Assembly (NCBI RefSeq): GCF_900454495.1
Contig: NZ_UGSI01000001.1
Span: 1,426,001-1,490,000 of the forward strand
Length of the DNA: 64,000 bases
Direction: 5' to 3'
Source: Paenibacillus macerans
GTDB taxonomy: Bacteria; Bacillota; Bacilli; Paenibacillales; Paenibacillaceae
Below are positions 1 to 8,575 of the stretch, one piece after another; positions within the stretch are counted from its first letter, which is position 1, and each line of letters opens with the position of its first letter. The notes under the pieces were generated by a model. It saw nothing but the letters and a program-made list of their open reading frames with translations. It did no database searches and had not been told where the DNA came from. A program made the position numbers and the translations under genes.

Positions 1-315
1 GACCGTAAGCCGGTGCAAATAACTGTATCCGGGGATGTTCAGCGCCCCCCAATAATCGGGATCCGAATCCTGCAGCGTAAACATGGCTGCCGGCTCCCCT
101 TCCCTGGTCAACAGATATATTTCCCGTTCATCATAGTAGGAACGAATCAAGTCCGGAGTAAACTGCTCGGGGTTCCACTGCTTGACGCCGCCGGTTTGCA
201 TCCAGTTCGCCGCCTCGACGAGCATTAGCCGTACCGTTTCCAAGTCGCCCGGCTTGGCGAGCGTGACTGAGAAGTCCCCGCCGCGCGTAATTACCGTTCC
301 TACCCTGTCAATCAT
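1..315 (-). CDS. GNAT family N-acetyltransferase (5' part, cut by window edge)
   Basis: The minus-strand reading frame opens at ATG 315 behind a GGGGGG ribosome-binding site and runs without a stop to the window edge, giving the first 105 residues (start MIDRVGTVITRGG). The stretch VTLAKPGDLETVRLMLVEAA followed by a block ending in YLLTREGEPAAMFTLQDSD is typical of the N-terminal half of GNAT acetyltransferases, which move an acyl group from acyl-CoA to an amine. The acetyl-CoA-binding loop would lie beyond the edge, so substrate is unknown. It follows the sensor kinase gene by 20 bp and is probably co-transcribed with it. Confidence 0.7.
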   Translation of the reverse strand, partial: MIDRVGTVITRGGDFSVTLAKPGDLETVRLMLVEAANWMQTGGVKQWNPEQFTPDLIRSYYDEREIYLLTREGEPAAMFTLQDSDPDYWGALNIPGYSYLHRLTV

Positions 316-335
316 TTTGTTTCCCCCCTTTTCGG

Positions 336-1841
336 TCAAGCCTGATCATCGTTTTCCGCGGCGAGCGAACGGCCCGCTTCACCGTCTGCAGACGATTCGT
401 CTTCCGGCGCGGCGGAAGCGGTAACGTCCGATGCTTCCGCGTCTTCGGCTACGGGAAGCGTCACCGCCACGGTTGTGCCGACGCCGAGCTCGCTGTGAAT
501 CTCCATCACCCCATGATGCAGCTCCACGATCTGCTGGCTGATGGCCAGGCCCAGCCCGGTTCCGCCTCCCTGGTGGTTGACCTGGAAGAAGCGGTCCTTC
601 ACTTTGTGCAAATACTCCTCGCTGATGCCGATCCCGGTATCGACCACTTCCACCATCGCCCGGCCGTCCTCTTTTACGCTGATCACCAGGTGAATCCAGC
701 TCTGCTCATGGGAAAATTTAATCGCATTATCGACGATATTCAGGAATACTTGCTTAAGCCGATTGCCGTCCCCGCTGACGATGACGGTCCTGTCGGTACG
801 TTCCTCCAGCTTCAGCTGGATTTGCTTCTGTTCCGCTTTGGCCCATACGTTAAGCATCGTTTCCTGAATCAGCTCTTTTAAATTGACGTGCCCGATGACC
901 AGCTTCATTTCATTTTGCTGCAGCTTGGAAAAATCGAGAATTTCCTCGACCAGCCCGATTAACCGGTTGGTCTCCTTGGCGATGATCCCCATTCCGAGCT
1001 TCGTTTCTTCCGGATCGAAGCCCCCGGACGTGAGCGTTTCGCTCCACCCTTTAATGCCGGTCAGCGGCGTTCTGAGCTCGTGCGAGATCGAAGATATGAA
1101 CTCGTCCTTGATCTGATTGCTGCGTACGATTTCTTCCGCCATATAATTGAGCGTTGCCGCCAGTTCGCCCAGCTCGTATTTGTAGTTGCCCCTGATCCTG
1201 GCGTCGAATTTGCCCCGTGCCATTTGCGCGGATACGTCGCGAATATTGTTAATGGGCTTAACGATCGAGTTGGCGAGCCCGATGCTGAACAGCGTCACAA
1301 GCGCAAGCACGGCGGCAGCTACCCCGATGGATAAAAAGGTCAGGTTCAGCAGCTTGGAATTAACGCGCTCGAGCGATGTGACAAACCGGGCGATATACTG
1401 CGTTTGGCCTTGAATCTGCAGCGGGCGCGAGACCGCCATCACCGCTTCGCCGGTGCTCGGCTGCCGGCCGATCCATTTCCCTACGCTGCCGGCCAGCGCT
1501 TGCGGGACATCGCCCGTCTGGATCGCTTTGTCCGCCTGGAAGGCGTTGGTGCTCGCTTTGACTTCTCCGTTACGGTCCAAAATCATCAATTCGGTATTGT
1601 CCAGCTCAAAAGTGCGCAGCATCTCGGTAAAATAATCGGGATCGCGTTCGGAGTTCAGACGCACGAATTGTTGGAAAAAATCCGAGGCCCATTTGGAATG
1701 GTTGGCCATATGGTTGTAAATCGTATCGTAATAATACGATCGGATGGCTACCGTGAAAATAATTTCGACCATAAACAGCGTCACGAATACAACGATAAAG
1801 TAATGCAGAACGATTTGCCGTCCGATCCCTTTCTTGATCAT
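336..1841 (-). CDS. Membrane sensor histidine kinase (HAMP, HisKA, HATPase_c)
   Basis: Two membrane segments (about residues 5-28 and 167-190) flank an extracellular domain of roughly 140 residues. A HAMP linker, an H-box (SISHELRTPL), an N-box (NIVDNAIKF), a G1 box (DTGIGIS) and a G2 box (GGTGLGLAIS) follow, as in PhoR/WalK-class kinases. The protein autophosphorylates on the H-box His and passes the phosphate to the regulator encoded just upstream. The start at 1841 overlaps the regulator stop as ATGA and has a GAGGG site; an in-frame ATG 18 bp earlier lacks one. The last 35 residues are an acidic, Ala/Glu-rich tail with no recognised fold. The signal sensed is unknown. Confidence 0.93.
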   Translation of the reverse strand: MIKKGIGRQIVLHYFIVVFVTLFMVEIIFTVAIRSYYYDTIYNHMANHSKWASDFFQQFVRLNSERDPDYFTEMLRTFELDNTELMILDRNGEVKASTNAFQADKAIQTGDVPQALAGSVGKWIGRQPSTGEAVMAVSRPLQIQGQTQYIARFVTSLERVNSKLLNLTFLSIGVAAAVLALVTLFSIGLANSIVKPINNIRDVSAQMARGKFDARIRGNYKYELGELAATLNYMAEEIVRSNQIKDEFISSISHELRTPLTGIKGWSETLTSGGFDPEETKLGMGIIAKETNRLIGLVEEILDFSKLQQNEMKLVIGHVNLKELIQETMLNVWAKAEQKQIQLKLEERTDRTVIVSGDGNRLKQVFLNIVDNAIKFSHEQSWIHLVISVKEDGRAMVEVVDTGIGISEEYLHKVKDRFFQVNHQGGGTGLGLAISQQIVELHHGVMEIHSELGVGTTVAVTLPVAEDAEASDVTASAAPEDESSADGEAGRSLAAENDDQA

Positions 1842-2536
1842 TGTCCCTCGCCTTTCCACTTATAACCGTGCCCCCACACGGTCTGCAGGAAAGCCGGTTC
1901 GGACGGATTGCTTTCGATTTTTTGCCGCAGCCTGCGGATATTTACGTCCACGATTTTCGGATCGCCCATGTATTCCTTGCCCCAGACGTGGTCAAGCAGA
2001 GAATCCCGGCTCAGCGGCATATTCTCCTTCTCGAGGAAATACTGAATGAGCGAAAATTCCGTAGGCGTCAGTTCGATCAACTGCCCGTTTTTCTTAAACT
2101 GCTTGGAAATCAAATCCAGCGTAAACGGCCCCGACGTAAACATGACTTTAGCGCTGCTCTCCCGGTATACGTTAACCCGGCGCAGCAGCGAATGGATCCG
2201 CGCGATCAGCTCGGTCGGGCTGAACGGTTTGCTGACGTGATCGTCGGCTCCGACGGACAAGGCGTATACTTTGTCCTGTTCCTGCACTTTGGCGGTCAGG
2301 AAAATAATCCCGATCCGTTCGTTGGTCTCGCGGATCCGGCGGCACACCTCAAACCCGTCAATCCCCGGAACCATCACGTCGAGCAGCGCGATGTCGATAT
2401 CCGGCACGCTCTGCAGCTTGCTCAGCGCTTCGTGGCCTTCCGCCGCCTCCAGCACCTCGAACCCGTTCCGCTTCAAATTGATGACGATAAAGCTGCGGAT
2501 GGATTCTTCATCCTCCAAAATCAATACCTTGCTCAA
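1838..2536 (-). CDS. OmpR/PhoB-family response regulator
   Basis: The 232-residue protein has an N-terminal receiver (VLILEDEES acidic pocket, phospho-acceptor Asp in IALLDVMVPG, Lys in VSKPF) and a C-terminal winged helix ending in QTVWGHGYKWKG, the classic OmpR/PhoB DNA-binding domain. Stop and kinase start overlap by 4 bp, so the pair is translationally coupled. It sits 32 bp behind the FG-GAP lipoprotein gene, which suggests that the lipoprotein and the ABC ATPase belong to the same transcription unit and may be functionally tied to this two-component system. Confidence 0.94.
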   Translation of the reverse strand: MSKVLILEDEESIRSFIVINLKRNGFEVLEAAEGHEALSKLQSVPDIDIALLDVMVPGIDGFEVCRRIRETNERIGIIFLTAKVQEQDKVYALSVGADDHVSKPFSPTELIARIHSLLRRVNVYRESSAKVMFTSGPFTLDLISKQFKKNGQLIELTPTEFSLIQYFLEKENMPLSRDSLLDHVWGKEYMGDPKIVDVNIRRLRQKIESNPSEPAFLQTVWGHGYKWKGEGQ

Positions 2537-2568
2537 TGGTAAGACCTCCCTCTCTATCCGAAAACGGC

Positions 2569-3831
2569 TTAACGTTTGATTTCCGTCTCGCCTTTATTCA
2601 CCTTCAAATCCGTATGGCTAAGGAAGCCGATCACTCTGTCGGTATCCTGCGCCAGGAACTGCCAATCCGCTTTGTTCTTCTCCCACTCGGAAAGCGTAAA
2701 GAAACGAATTTCCGCCACCACCTCGTTCGTGTCGGTTTTGACAAACCAAAGATGCTCGTTTTTATCCGATTTGGTATCGATCGTCACATTGCCGCGCCAT
2801 TCCTTCGGAAAATTGAAATAAAAGCGGCCCGCCATATCCATATACTGCTGCATCACGGATTTCAGACCGTCTTTTTCATCCCATTGGTAATAGGTAAACA
2901 GCCAGGGGATTTCATCAAAAGAGATGTATTCCCAGCCCTTCGGCTTCTCGAGCATGCCGACTTCCAGCACGCCGTCGTTATTCACGTCTCCGCTCATAAT
3001 CGGATAACCCTTCAGCGTCATATCCTGCGACGGAAGCAGATTCACGAACTGGCCGTCCTTCATGACGATGATGGTGGAGAAAGCCGAATGAGTCCCGACG
3101 GACGCGTCGAGAATGATCCCTTTGAGTTTTGGGGTAATATTCCCGCTGACCGCGTTGTAATAATCGCTGACCGGATCGTTCAGCTCCAGTTGGCTGAGCT
3201 GCTGAAAGGATCCGTCCGCATACTGGTAAGCCGTCACCGTGGCGAACTGCTGGCGCTTCAAGCTCACCACCGTGATATCCGGTTGACCGTCCTGATTGAG
3301 ATCGTCGACCATGAAATAGTCGTACGGCAAAGCCATCATTTTTTCAACGGCTCCCTCATGGTAGGAATATACGGTTAATCCCTTTTGCAGTCCATCGCCT
3401 CCATTGGAGAAGCCGGCGATAATCTCCAGGTTCCCGTCTCCGGTCAAATCCAGCACGTCAAACGTCTCCAATTCCTGGCCTTCACCGTCAAAGCGGGCTT
3501 TCAGCGCCCAGGTATCCTTCTCGCGCTCCAGAATCATCCCGTGAATCCGCACGGCTTCATCCGGCGTTTGGTAGAACACCACCGCCTCCTTGACCCCGTC
3601 GTTGTTCAGGTCGGGAGTGCGGATCGAGCTGCTGTTGCGCACATCCCGGGGCGAGATGATTTCTCCCCCTTTCAGCTCCGATTTGATGACGCTGATCAGG
3701 GACGCCTTATCCGAGGACAACTGCGGCGTTTGCATCAGCGATTTCGGGTCGCTGATAAAACTGCAGCCGCTTAACACCATTAGTAAAAAAAATCCAGCAA
3801 TAACGGTGCACCATCGTTTTGCCAACATCAT
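2569..3831 (-). CDS. FG-GAP/VCBS-repeat lipoprotein
   Basis: A lipobox (LSGC, Cys about residue 23) follows a hydrophobic signal, so the protein is exported and anchored to the outer face of the membrane. The mature part carries repeated Asp-rich turns of the FG-GAP/VCBS type (DLNNDGVKEAV, DLTGDGNLEI, DLNQDGQPDI, DVNNDGVLEV), which in known proteins bind calcium and build beta-propeller blades. No catalytic motif is visible. It lies between an ABC ATPase gene and a response regulator gene on the same strand. An extracytoplasmic binding or sensing role is inference only. Confidence 0.8.
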   Translation of the reverse strand: MMLAKRWCTVIAGFFLLMVLSGCSFISDPKSLMQTPQLSSDKASLISVIKSELKGGEIISPRDVRNSSSIRTPDLNNDGVKEAVVFYQTPDEAVRIHGMILEREKDTWALKARFDGEGQELETFDVLDLTGDGNLEIIAGFSNGGDGLQKGLTVYSYHEGAVEKMMALPYDYFMVDDLNQDGQPDITVVSLKRQQFATVTAYQYADGSFQQLSQLELNDPVSDYYNAVSGNITPKLKGIILDASVGTHSAFSTIIVMKDGQFVNLLPSQDMTLKGYPIMSGDVNNDGVLEVGMLEKPKGWEYISFDEIPWLFTYYQWDEKDGLKSVMQQYMDMAGRFYFNFPKEWRGNVTIDTKSDKNEHLWFVKTDTNEVVAEIRFFTLSEWEKNKADWQFLAQDTDRVIGFLSHTDLKVNKGETEIKR

Positions 3832-3841
3832 ATCACTCTTT

Positions 3842-4576
3842 TCATGCCAAATCGATCAGCCTTTTCTCTTCCGGCAGCAGCCTTCTTCCGGAAACGTCGA
3901 TTTTAAGCTCTCCATCGCGTATGCCCCAGATACGGGTGCAGAAGCGTTCCGCCAAGTCCAGCGGCAGCGCCGCCACGACGATTTTGCCCTGCTCCTTGCA
4001 AAGGGCCTTCAGCGTGTTCAATACGCGCTCGGCCGACTTCGGATCCAGCCCGACGGCCGGTTCGTCCGCCGCGATAAACCCAGCGCCGTGCACGAGCGCC
4101 CGGCATATGGCCACGCGCTGGCGTTCGCCGCCGCTCAGCTTGCCGGCTTTCACGTGGGCTTTGTCCAGCAGGCCGAACTTCTCCAGCTCGTCCATCGCGC
4201 CCATATAATCGTCCGAACGCACCATACCGGTCAGGCGGCGAAGCAGCGGCGTTTGCCCGGCCTGTCCGATCAGGACGTTTTTAAGCGCCGTTTTTTCGGG
4301 AAACAGCGAAGGGTTTTGCTCCAGGTAAGCGCATTTGGAGCGGTACTTTTGCGAACCGCCGCCACCGCCGCTGATCACCTGGTCGCCGTCCCACGTATAA
4401 TCCCCGCGGTTCCAGCGCTCCCGCAGCGCTAAACAGCGCAGCAAAATGCTTTTGCCGCTGCCGCTGGGCCCGACCACGCCGATCATTTCCCCGCCTTCAA
4501 ACTGAACGGTAATGTCGCGGAGCACTTTTTTCTTATTTCCATCCACCGATTTGTGCAAGTGGTTCACTCTGATCAT
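3842..4576 (-). CDS. PhnC-like ABC transporter ATP-binding protein
   Basis: All but one of the ABC motifs are present: Walker A (GPSGSGKS), Q-loop (YLEQNPSLFP), signature (LSGGERQR), Walker B/E (FIAADEP) and D-loop (VGLDP). The spacing and the NVLIG segment resemble the phosphonate-type PhnC group. The switch (H-loop) histidine is missing: where PhnC-like proteins have a NLHQVDLA-type segment, this one reads AALPLDLA. No permease or phosphonate-binding protein gene lies nearby, so it either works with a distant permease or has a non-transport role. A Gly-rich insert (GGGGG, about residue 78) is also odd. AAGGAG precedes the ATG by 11 bp. Confidence 0.85.
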   Translation of the reverse strand: MIRVNHLHKSVDGNKKKVLRDITVQFEGGEMIGVVGPSGSGKSILLRCLALRERWNRGDYTWDGDQVISGGGGGSQKYRSKCAYLEQNPSLFPEKTALKNVLIGQAGQTPLLRRLTGMVRSDDYMGAMDELEKFGLLDKAHVKAGKLSGGERQRVAICRALVHGAGFIAADEPAVGLDPKSAERVLNTLKALCKEQGKIVVAALPLDLAERFCTRIWGIRDGELKIDVSGRRLLPEEKRLIDLA

Positions 4577-4777
4577 GGGTCCGATTCTCCTTTTTTACGA
4601 TGCCAACCGCTTTTTTTCTCTACCTTTAAGTGTATTGGAAAAGCCGGCGAAAATCCATTACAGCATGTTCATATTTGCCGATTTTTTGACCGGCGCTGCT
4701 TTCCGGATTAAAATGGAAGGCAGGGAAAAAGAAAAAATCGCCAATAATCATTGACGATGTCCTGCCGTTTTGCTGAT

Positions 4778-4805
4778 TTGTTCATGAATCCTTAAACATT
4801 ATAGT
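4778..4805 (+). promoter_or_regulatory. Candidate sigma-A promoter for the ArsR-like gene
   Basis: TTGTTC (4778-4783) and TATAGT (4800-4805) are separated by 16 bp, about 65 bp upstream of the ATG at 4872. Confidence 0.5.
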
Positions 4806-4871
4806 AGACAATCCCCCGTCAAACAAGCCATAATGAATTTGTATGCAAAGATTTCTGGGAGGTATCTTGTC

Positions 4872-5789
4872 ATGGCTTATGATGTGAAGGTAGATTACTC
4901 TCTGGTCTACGAACTGCTCAGCAGCTTTATGATATATACGACGCGGAAATGGGTGAACAATCTCGATGTCGGAGCGGAATGGATCGAGGAGATTCAGAAC
5001 CGCTTCAATCCGGAGGTCCGGCAACGGTTCGCGGAAGCCGCCGGCTACCCCTTTTCCGATTACGACGTGTTGTACGTTTGGGTTCTGGAACGCGGAAAGG
5101 CGGATGACGTTCTTTCCTTTTTGAACGAAACGGCCGAAGCCGAAGCAAACGCGCTATGGCAGAAAACAAAATCCTATATTCCCGATGTGACTTGTGAGGC
5201 AATCGTTAGAATTCGCGACAATTACATCCCTTTGTTAAAAACGTGGCACCAGGTTTATTTCCGCGACGTAGAGCCGCAACTGCTCCCTCTTCTGGAAGAA
5301 GACGCGGCGGAGAAAAACGCGCTCCTGAAAAAAATGGACACCGACGCGCTGATCGAATACGCTTCCGGCGGTCTCGTGCTGGAGCCGCAAAGACCGGTCT
5401 CCCAAGTGGTTCTCACGCCGTCCACCCATTTCCGGCCGATCAATACATACGTCTTCTACCGCGATGTCCTGTTCATTCAATATCCGCTGGACATCCCGGA
5501 AGTCGACGAGGACGAGCCGCCGGTCGTGTTAAAGCGGTTGACCCGGGCGCTCGCCAAGCCGGAGCGGCTGCGGCTTCTCCGCTATGTGGCGGACGAACCG
5601 AAATCGATCTACGAAATGCTGCATGACTTAAACGAAAGCAAAGAGGATTTGATGCATGACCTCATGCGGCTTCGGGTGGCCGGGCTGCTGCGCATCCACT
5701 TGGTCGACCAGGATATCGAAAAATTCAGCATCCGCCCGGACGGCGCCGCCGAGCTGCAAATTTTCCTGGAGTCTTATATCCGTTTGTAA
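4872..5789 (+). CDS. ArsR-like winged-helix regulator with large N-terminal domain
   Basis: The C-terminal 80 residues (LTRALAKPERLRLLRYVADE, then a recognition helix with DLMHDLMRLRVAGLL) form a winged helix of the ArsR type. The preceding 220 residues are mostly helical, lack an obvious enzyme motif and resemble the N-terminal part of large ArsR-like regulators of Bacillales. ATG 4872 is chosen because GGGAGG lies 9 bp ahead of it; an in-frame ATG at 4833 has no ribosome-binding site. A HAD phosphatase gene follows after 49 bp and is probably its operon partner. No metal-binding cysteines are seen in the winged helix. Confidence 0.75.
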   Translation: MAYDVKVDYSLVYELLSSFMIYTTRKWVNNLDVGAEWIEEIQNRFNPEVRQRFAEAAGYPFSDYDVLYVWVLERGKADDVLSFLNETAEAEANALWQKTKSYIPDVTCEAIVRIRDNYIPLLKTWHQVYFRDVEPQLLPLLEEDAAEKNALLKKMDTDALIEYASGGLVLEPQRPVSQVVLTPSTHFRPINTYVFYRDVLFIQYPLDIPEVDEDEPPVVLKRLTRALAKPERLRLLRYVADEPKSIYEMLHDLNESKEDLMHDLMRLRVAGLLRIHLVDQDIEKFSIRPDGAAELQIFLESYIRL

Positions 5790-5838
5790 TGCAGGCGGCA
5801 ACAGAGAAAGTTTTACTTGGATAAAGGAGTGACCTGCT

Positions 5839-6609
5839 GTGAACACGCGGACCAAGCGGCAACACCTTATTTTTGATCTCGACGATACCTTGATTCATTG
5901 CAATAAATATTTCGATTTGATCCTGGAGCAATTCGCCGAGCTACTCGTCGATTGGTTTAAAGGGAATCCGGTCACCGCCGCGGAAATCCGCGACAAACAG
6001 ACCGAAATCGATGTGGCCGGCGTGCACCAAATCGGATTTTCCAGCTCCCATTTTCCGGAATCGCTCGTCGAAACGTACCGCTATTTTTGCCGTATCTACG
6101 GCCGCAAGGCGCTGCCGGAAGAAGAACAACGGCTGATGAAGCTGGGGCTCAGCGTCTACGAGCATCCGGTCGAGCCTTACCCCGGCATGGTCGAAACGCT
6201 GAATCTGCTGCGCAGCCAGGGGCATGAGCTTTTGTTGTACACCGGAGGCGAGACCGCTATCCAGCAGCGGAAAATCGAACAGATGAAGCTGGCCGAGTTC
6301 TTCGAGGACCGCATATACATCCGCCAGCACAAAAACGCGGAAGCGCTCGAGGAAATTTTACGTTCCCGTTTCTTCGACCGGACCAGCACCTGGATGATCG
6401 GGAACAGTCTGCGCACCGATGTAATGCCCGCCTTATCCGCCGGAATCAACGCCGTTTACATCAAAATCCCAAATGAATGGCTGTATAACATCGTTGAGCT
6501 GCAGCAGGAGAGCAATTCGAACATGCATACGGTGTCCTCGCTCGAGGAAGTGCCACGGATTATTTTTGATCACATCCATCAGATGAAACGGCAAAAACGG
6601 ACCCTATAA
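5839..6609 (+). CDS. HAD-superfamily hydrolase
   Basis: HAD motif I (FDLDDTLIH) lies at residues 13-21, motif II is in ELLLYTGGE, and motif III/IV in MIGNSLRTDV, so this is a soluble phosphatase of the HAD fold with a helical cap. The substrate cannot be read from the sequence. The start is GTG 5839 with AAGGAG 9 bp upstream. It is co-directional with the ArsR-like gene. The stop codon lies inside an intrinsic terminator, which closes the transcript. Confidence 0.85.
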   Translation: MNTRTKRQHLIFDLDDTLIHCNKYFDLILEQFAELLVDWFKGNPVTAAEIRDKQTEIDVAGVHQIGFSSSHFPESLVETYRYFCRIYGRKALPEEEQRLMKLGLSVYEHPVEPYPGMVETLNLLRSQGHELLLYTGGETAIQQRKIEQMKLAEFFEDRIYIRQHKNAEALEEILRSRFFDRTSTWMIGNSLRTDVMPALSAGINAVYIKIPNEWLYNIVELQQESNSNMHTVSSLEEVPRIIFDHIHQMKRQKRTL

Positions 6610-6622
6610 CAAGGTCCGTTTT
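6594..6622 (+). terminator. Intrinsic terminator overlapping the HAD gene stop
   Basis: A 10-bp perfect stem (AAAACGGACC with GGTCCGTTTT) encloses a 9-base loop that contains the stop codon; the T-rich arm ends the transcript. Confidence 0.85.
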
Positions 6623-6720
6623 GTTGTTCGGAAACGAGTCTCACCCACCGGGTCCCTGATCCCCCACCAAAATAAAGGTAATTTTAGCCCTTATTTGGGC
6701 GAATTGTGTTTTTTCGATTT

Positions 6721-6876
6721 AATAGAGGAACAAAATGTCCTTATTTCCCTTGGGAACCTTATAATCCCATGCTTTTTTTCGCCTCCACCCCAAAGTAAAG
6801 CCAAAAAAGTCCCTTATTTTTCCTATAGTCGCGGATTTTCCAAAATAAGCCCCTTTTTTACCGTTATTTTTGGCAG
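6721..6876 (+). repeat. A/T-rich dispersed intergenic repeat, copy R1
   Basis: This 290-bp gene-free gap holds a segment that opens AATAGAGGAACAAAATGTCC, then TTATTT, and closes TTTTTTACCGTTATTTT. The same opening and closing occur at 16541-16690 in the same orientation. Inside are several variants of the motif GTCCCTTATTT or AGCCCTTATTT. No open reading frame or terminator-like stem explains it. Confidence 0.6.
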
Positions 6877-6911
6877 AGCAAGGAATATCACTCTCCTGTG
6901 CCTTATTGTCC

Positions 6912-7415
6912 TCAGGTGTCCGTCACCGCGTCGAAAGCCTGCTCCATTTGGTCAACCCCGGCCGAGACCGCAAATAGGATAAACGGCCCTTTCGTCTTTA
7001 GCACATGCTTTTCGAGCAAAAAATATTGTTCCGGACGATAGTCTTTAAATTTGGCGGTTTGCGCGGCAATTCTTTCCTCGATTTTCGCCATGACGCGGTC
7101 CGCTTCGCTTTCGTCCTTAAGCCGGACGATCAGCAATTCGTCCGCTTCCACGTTCGATGACGCCGTATAGAGCACAAAATCCGCGACCTCTTCGCCGGAG
7201 ATATGATACAGCTTTTGCAGCTTTTTCATATCCCTTTGCTCCATACTCTCCAAGTTAACCGATTGTTCGATTCGCTCGCCCACATCGGCCGCCGTCAGGT
7301 TCCCGGTTCCCTTTTCCCTTTCGGCGCACCCCGCCAAAATGCCGGTCATGACGATAAGCGCCAGCAGAGTGGAACCGAACACGAACGTTTTTGTTCCCTG
7401 CATATATCTATTCAT
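6912..7415 (-). CDS. DUF4358-family lipoprotein
   Basis: A signal segment with lipobox LAGC (Cys about residue 30) is followed by a 135-residue domain matching the DUF4358 pattern (DFVLYTASSNVEADELLIV, then a KDYRPEQYFLLEKH block). DUF4358 genes are often found beside MBOAT and DHHW genes in Bacillota, as here. The ATG at 7415 overlaps the stop of the DHHW gene by 4 bp. A later ATG (residue 5) is possible. The function is unknown; a helper role in wall or exopolysaccharide O-acylation is inferred from position. Confidence 0.8.
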   Translation of the reverse strand: MNRYMQGTKTFVFGSTLLALIVMTGILAGCAEREKGTGNLTAADVGERIEQSVNLESMEQRDMKKLQKLYHISGEEVADFVLYTASSNVEADELLIVRLKDESEADRVMAKIEERIAAQTAKFKDYRPEQYFLLEKHVLKTKGPFILFAVSAGVDQMEQAFDAVTDT

Positions 7416-8530
7416 TTTATCATCTCCGATAAGTTCTTAATGGACGGATCCGCAAAAAACGTATTGATATTATAAAGCACCAGCATGTCATCAATCTCCC
7501 GTTCCCGTATTAGCGCAAGCAAATCGCCGTCATAATACCGCAGGTCCACAACATAAATCTCGCTGAAATGCCCCGTCAAAAAAGGAATCAAGCTGTTGGC
7601 ATACGAGTCCTTCACGACCAGCAGCTTTTTTCCCGCCGGATGAGCCGGCGACGTGATTTTTACCAGCGCATGGTTGCCGTTCAAAAAGACTGCATATTTG
7701 TCCTTCTTGCTTAAGTTCTCCAACGCATACAGAGAATTGGTAGTCTGCTCTTCGTCGACATATTCAACTGTTTCGTTCTCTTTCTCCTTTGGCAGCCAAA
7801 GAGCGATTCGATCAGGCCGTAAATGCCTGAAGCCGCTCTGCGAATACAGCGATCCGTAGAAATCATCCGCGGCCTGCCAGATCTCGAAATCTTCCGCTTC
7901 TTGGGGGGTCATCCCCATTTGCCTGCATAACTCCCGGTATGCGTAATAAGCGCCCAAGGTCGTCCAGTGGTGGTCCGTCTTGTAGTAAAGATACTCATGG
8001 CGTTTGTCGTACAGCGCCGGGTAGACGTCGACAAAGCGCGCGAAGCGGCTGAGCGCATTCCGCATTTTGTCCAAAAAGGCAAGCTCGCTGCCGGCCGGAG
8101 CGAATGCCGGAAGCTTGTCCTCGTTCAGTGTTATGGAGGTAGGTGCCAGCATTACGTAGGTGTGCAGGCCCGGCGCCGCGGAAATAAACGTTCGGATCGC
8201 CTCCGCGTTCTCCTCCACCTCCCCTACTGCCGGCGGAGAGAACCGCTGAATCAGGTAACCGTCTTTGCCCAGGTAAACCCCGCCGTTTTCCTTTTGCCCC
8301 ATCGCCCGGGCCGTATCGGATTTCGCGCCAACCCAGAAATCCCGGAAAGGAAATTGGTCGGACATGTACTTCTCGTAATTGGCCATAAACTTCCCCGAAG
8401 CCAAATGCTGCAGCGAAAGATCCGGCCTTGGCTCGAGCATCCGGTTTTCCGCTGCGGAGAATTCGCGGTCCGGCGTTAGAATCTCCAGAGCCGGCAAGGC
8501 GCATATAAATGCCAGCAGCAGAACAGCCAT
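7412..8530 (-). CDS. DHHW-family (AlgJ/AlgX-like) O-acetylation protein
   Basis: A membrane anchor at the N-terminus is followed by a SGNH-like fold with the family's KTDHHWTTLGAYYAY motif (about residue 190) and VVKDSYANSLIPFL near the C-terminus, which supplies the catalytic Asp-His and Ser. Relatives transfer or stage acetyl groups onto exported polysaccharide with an MBOAT partner, encoded next door. The GGAAGGGAGG site lies about 27 bp before the ATG at 8530 but 9 bp before an in-frame CTG at 8551 that would add LKWYKQA, a better signal n-region, so a rare CTG start is possible. Confidence 0.85.
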   Translation of the reverse strand: MAVLLLAFICALPALEILTPDREFSAAENRMLEPRPDLSLQHLASGKFMANYEKYMSDQFPFRDFWVGAKSDTARAMGQKENGGVYLGKDGYLIQRFSPPAVGEVEENAEAIRTFISAAPGLHTYVMLAPTSITLNEDKLPAFAPAGSELAFLDKMRNALSRFARFVDVYPALYDKRHEYLYYKTDHHWTTLGAYYAYRELCRQMGMTPQEAEDFEIWQAADDFYGSLYSQSGFRHLRPDRIALWLPKEKENETVEYVDEEQTTNSLYALENLSKKDKYAVFLNGNHALVKITSPAHPAGKKLLVVKDSYANSLIPFLTGHFSEIYVVDLRYYDGDLLALIREREIDDMLVLYNINTFFADPSIKNLSEMIK

Positions 8531-8575
8531 GGCTTGTTTATACCATTTCAGGTTTCGCCGCCTCCCTTCCTGACA

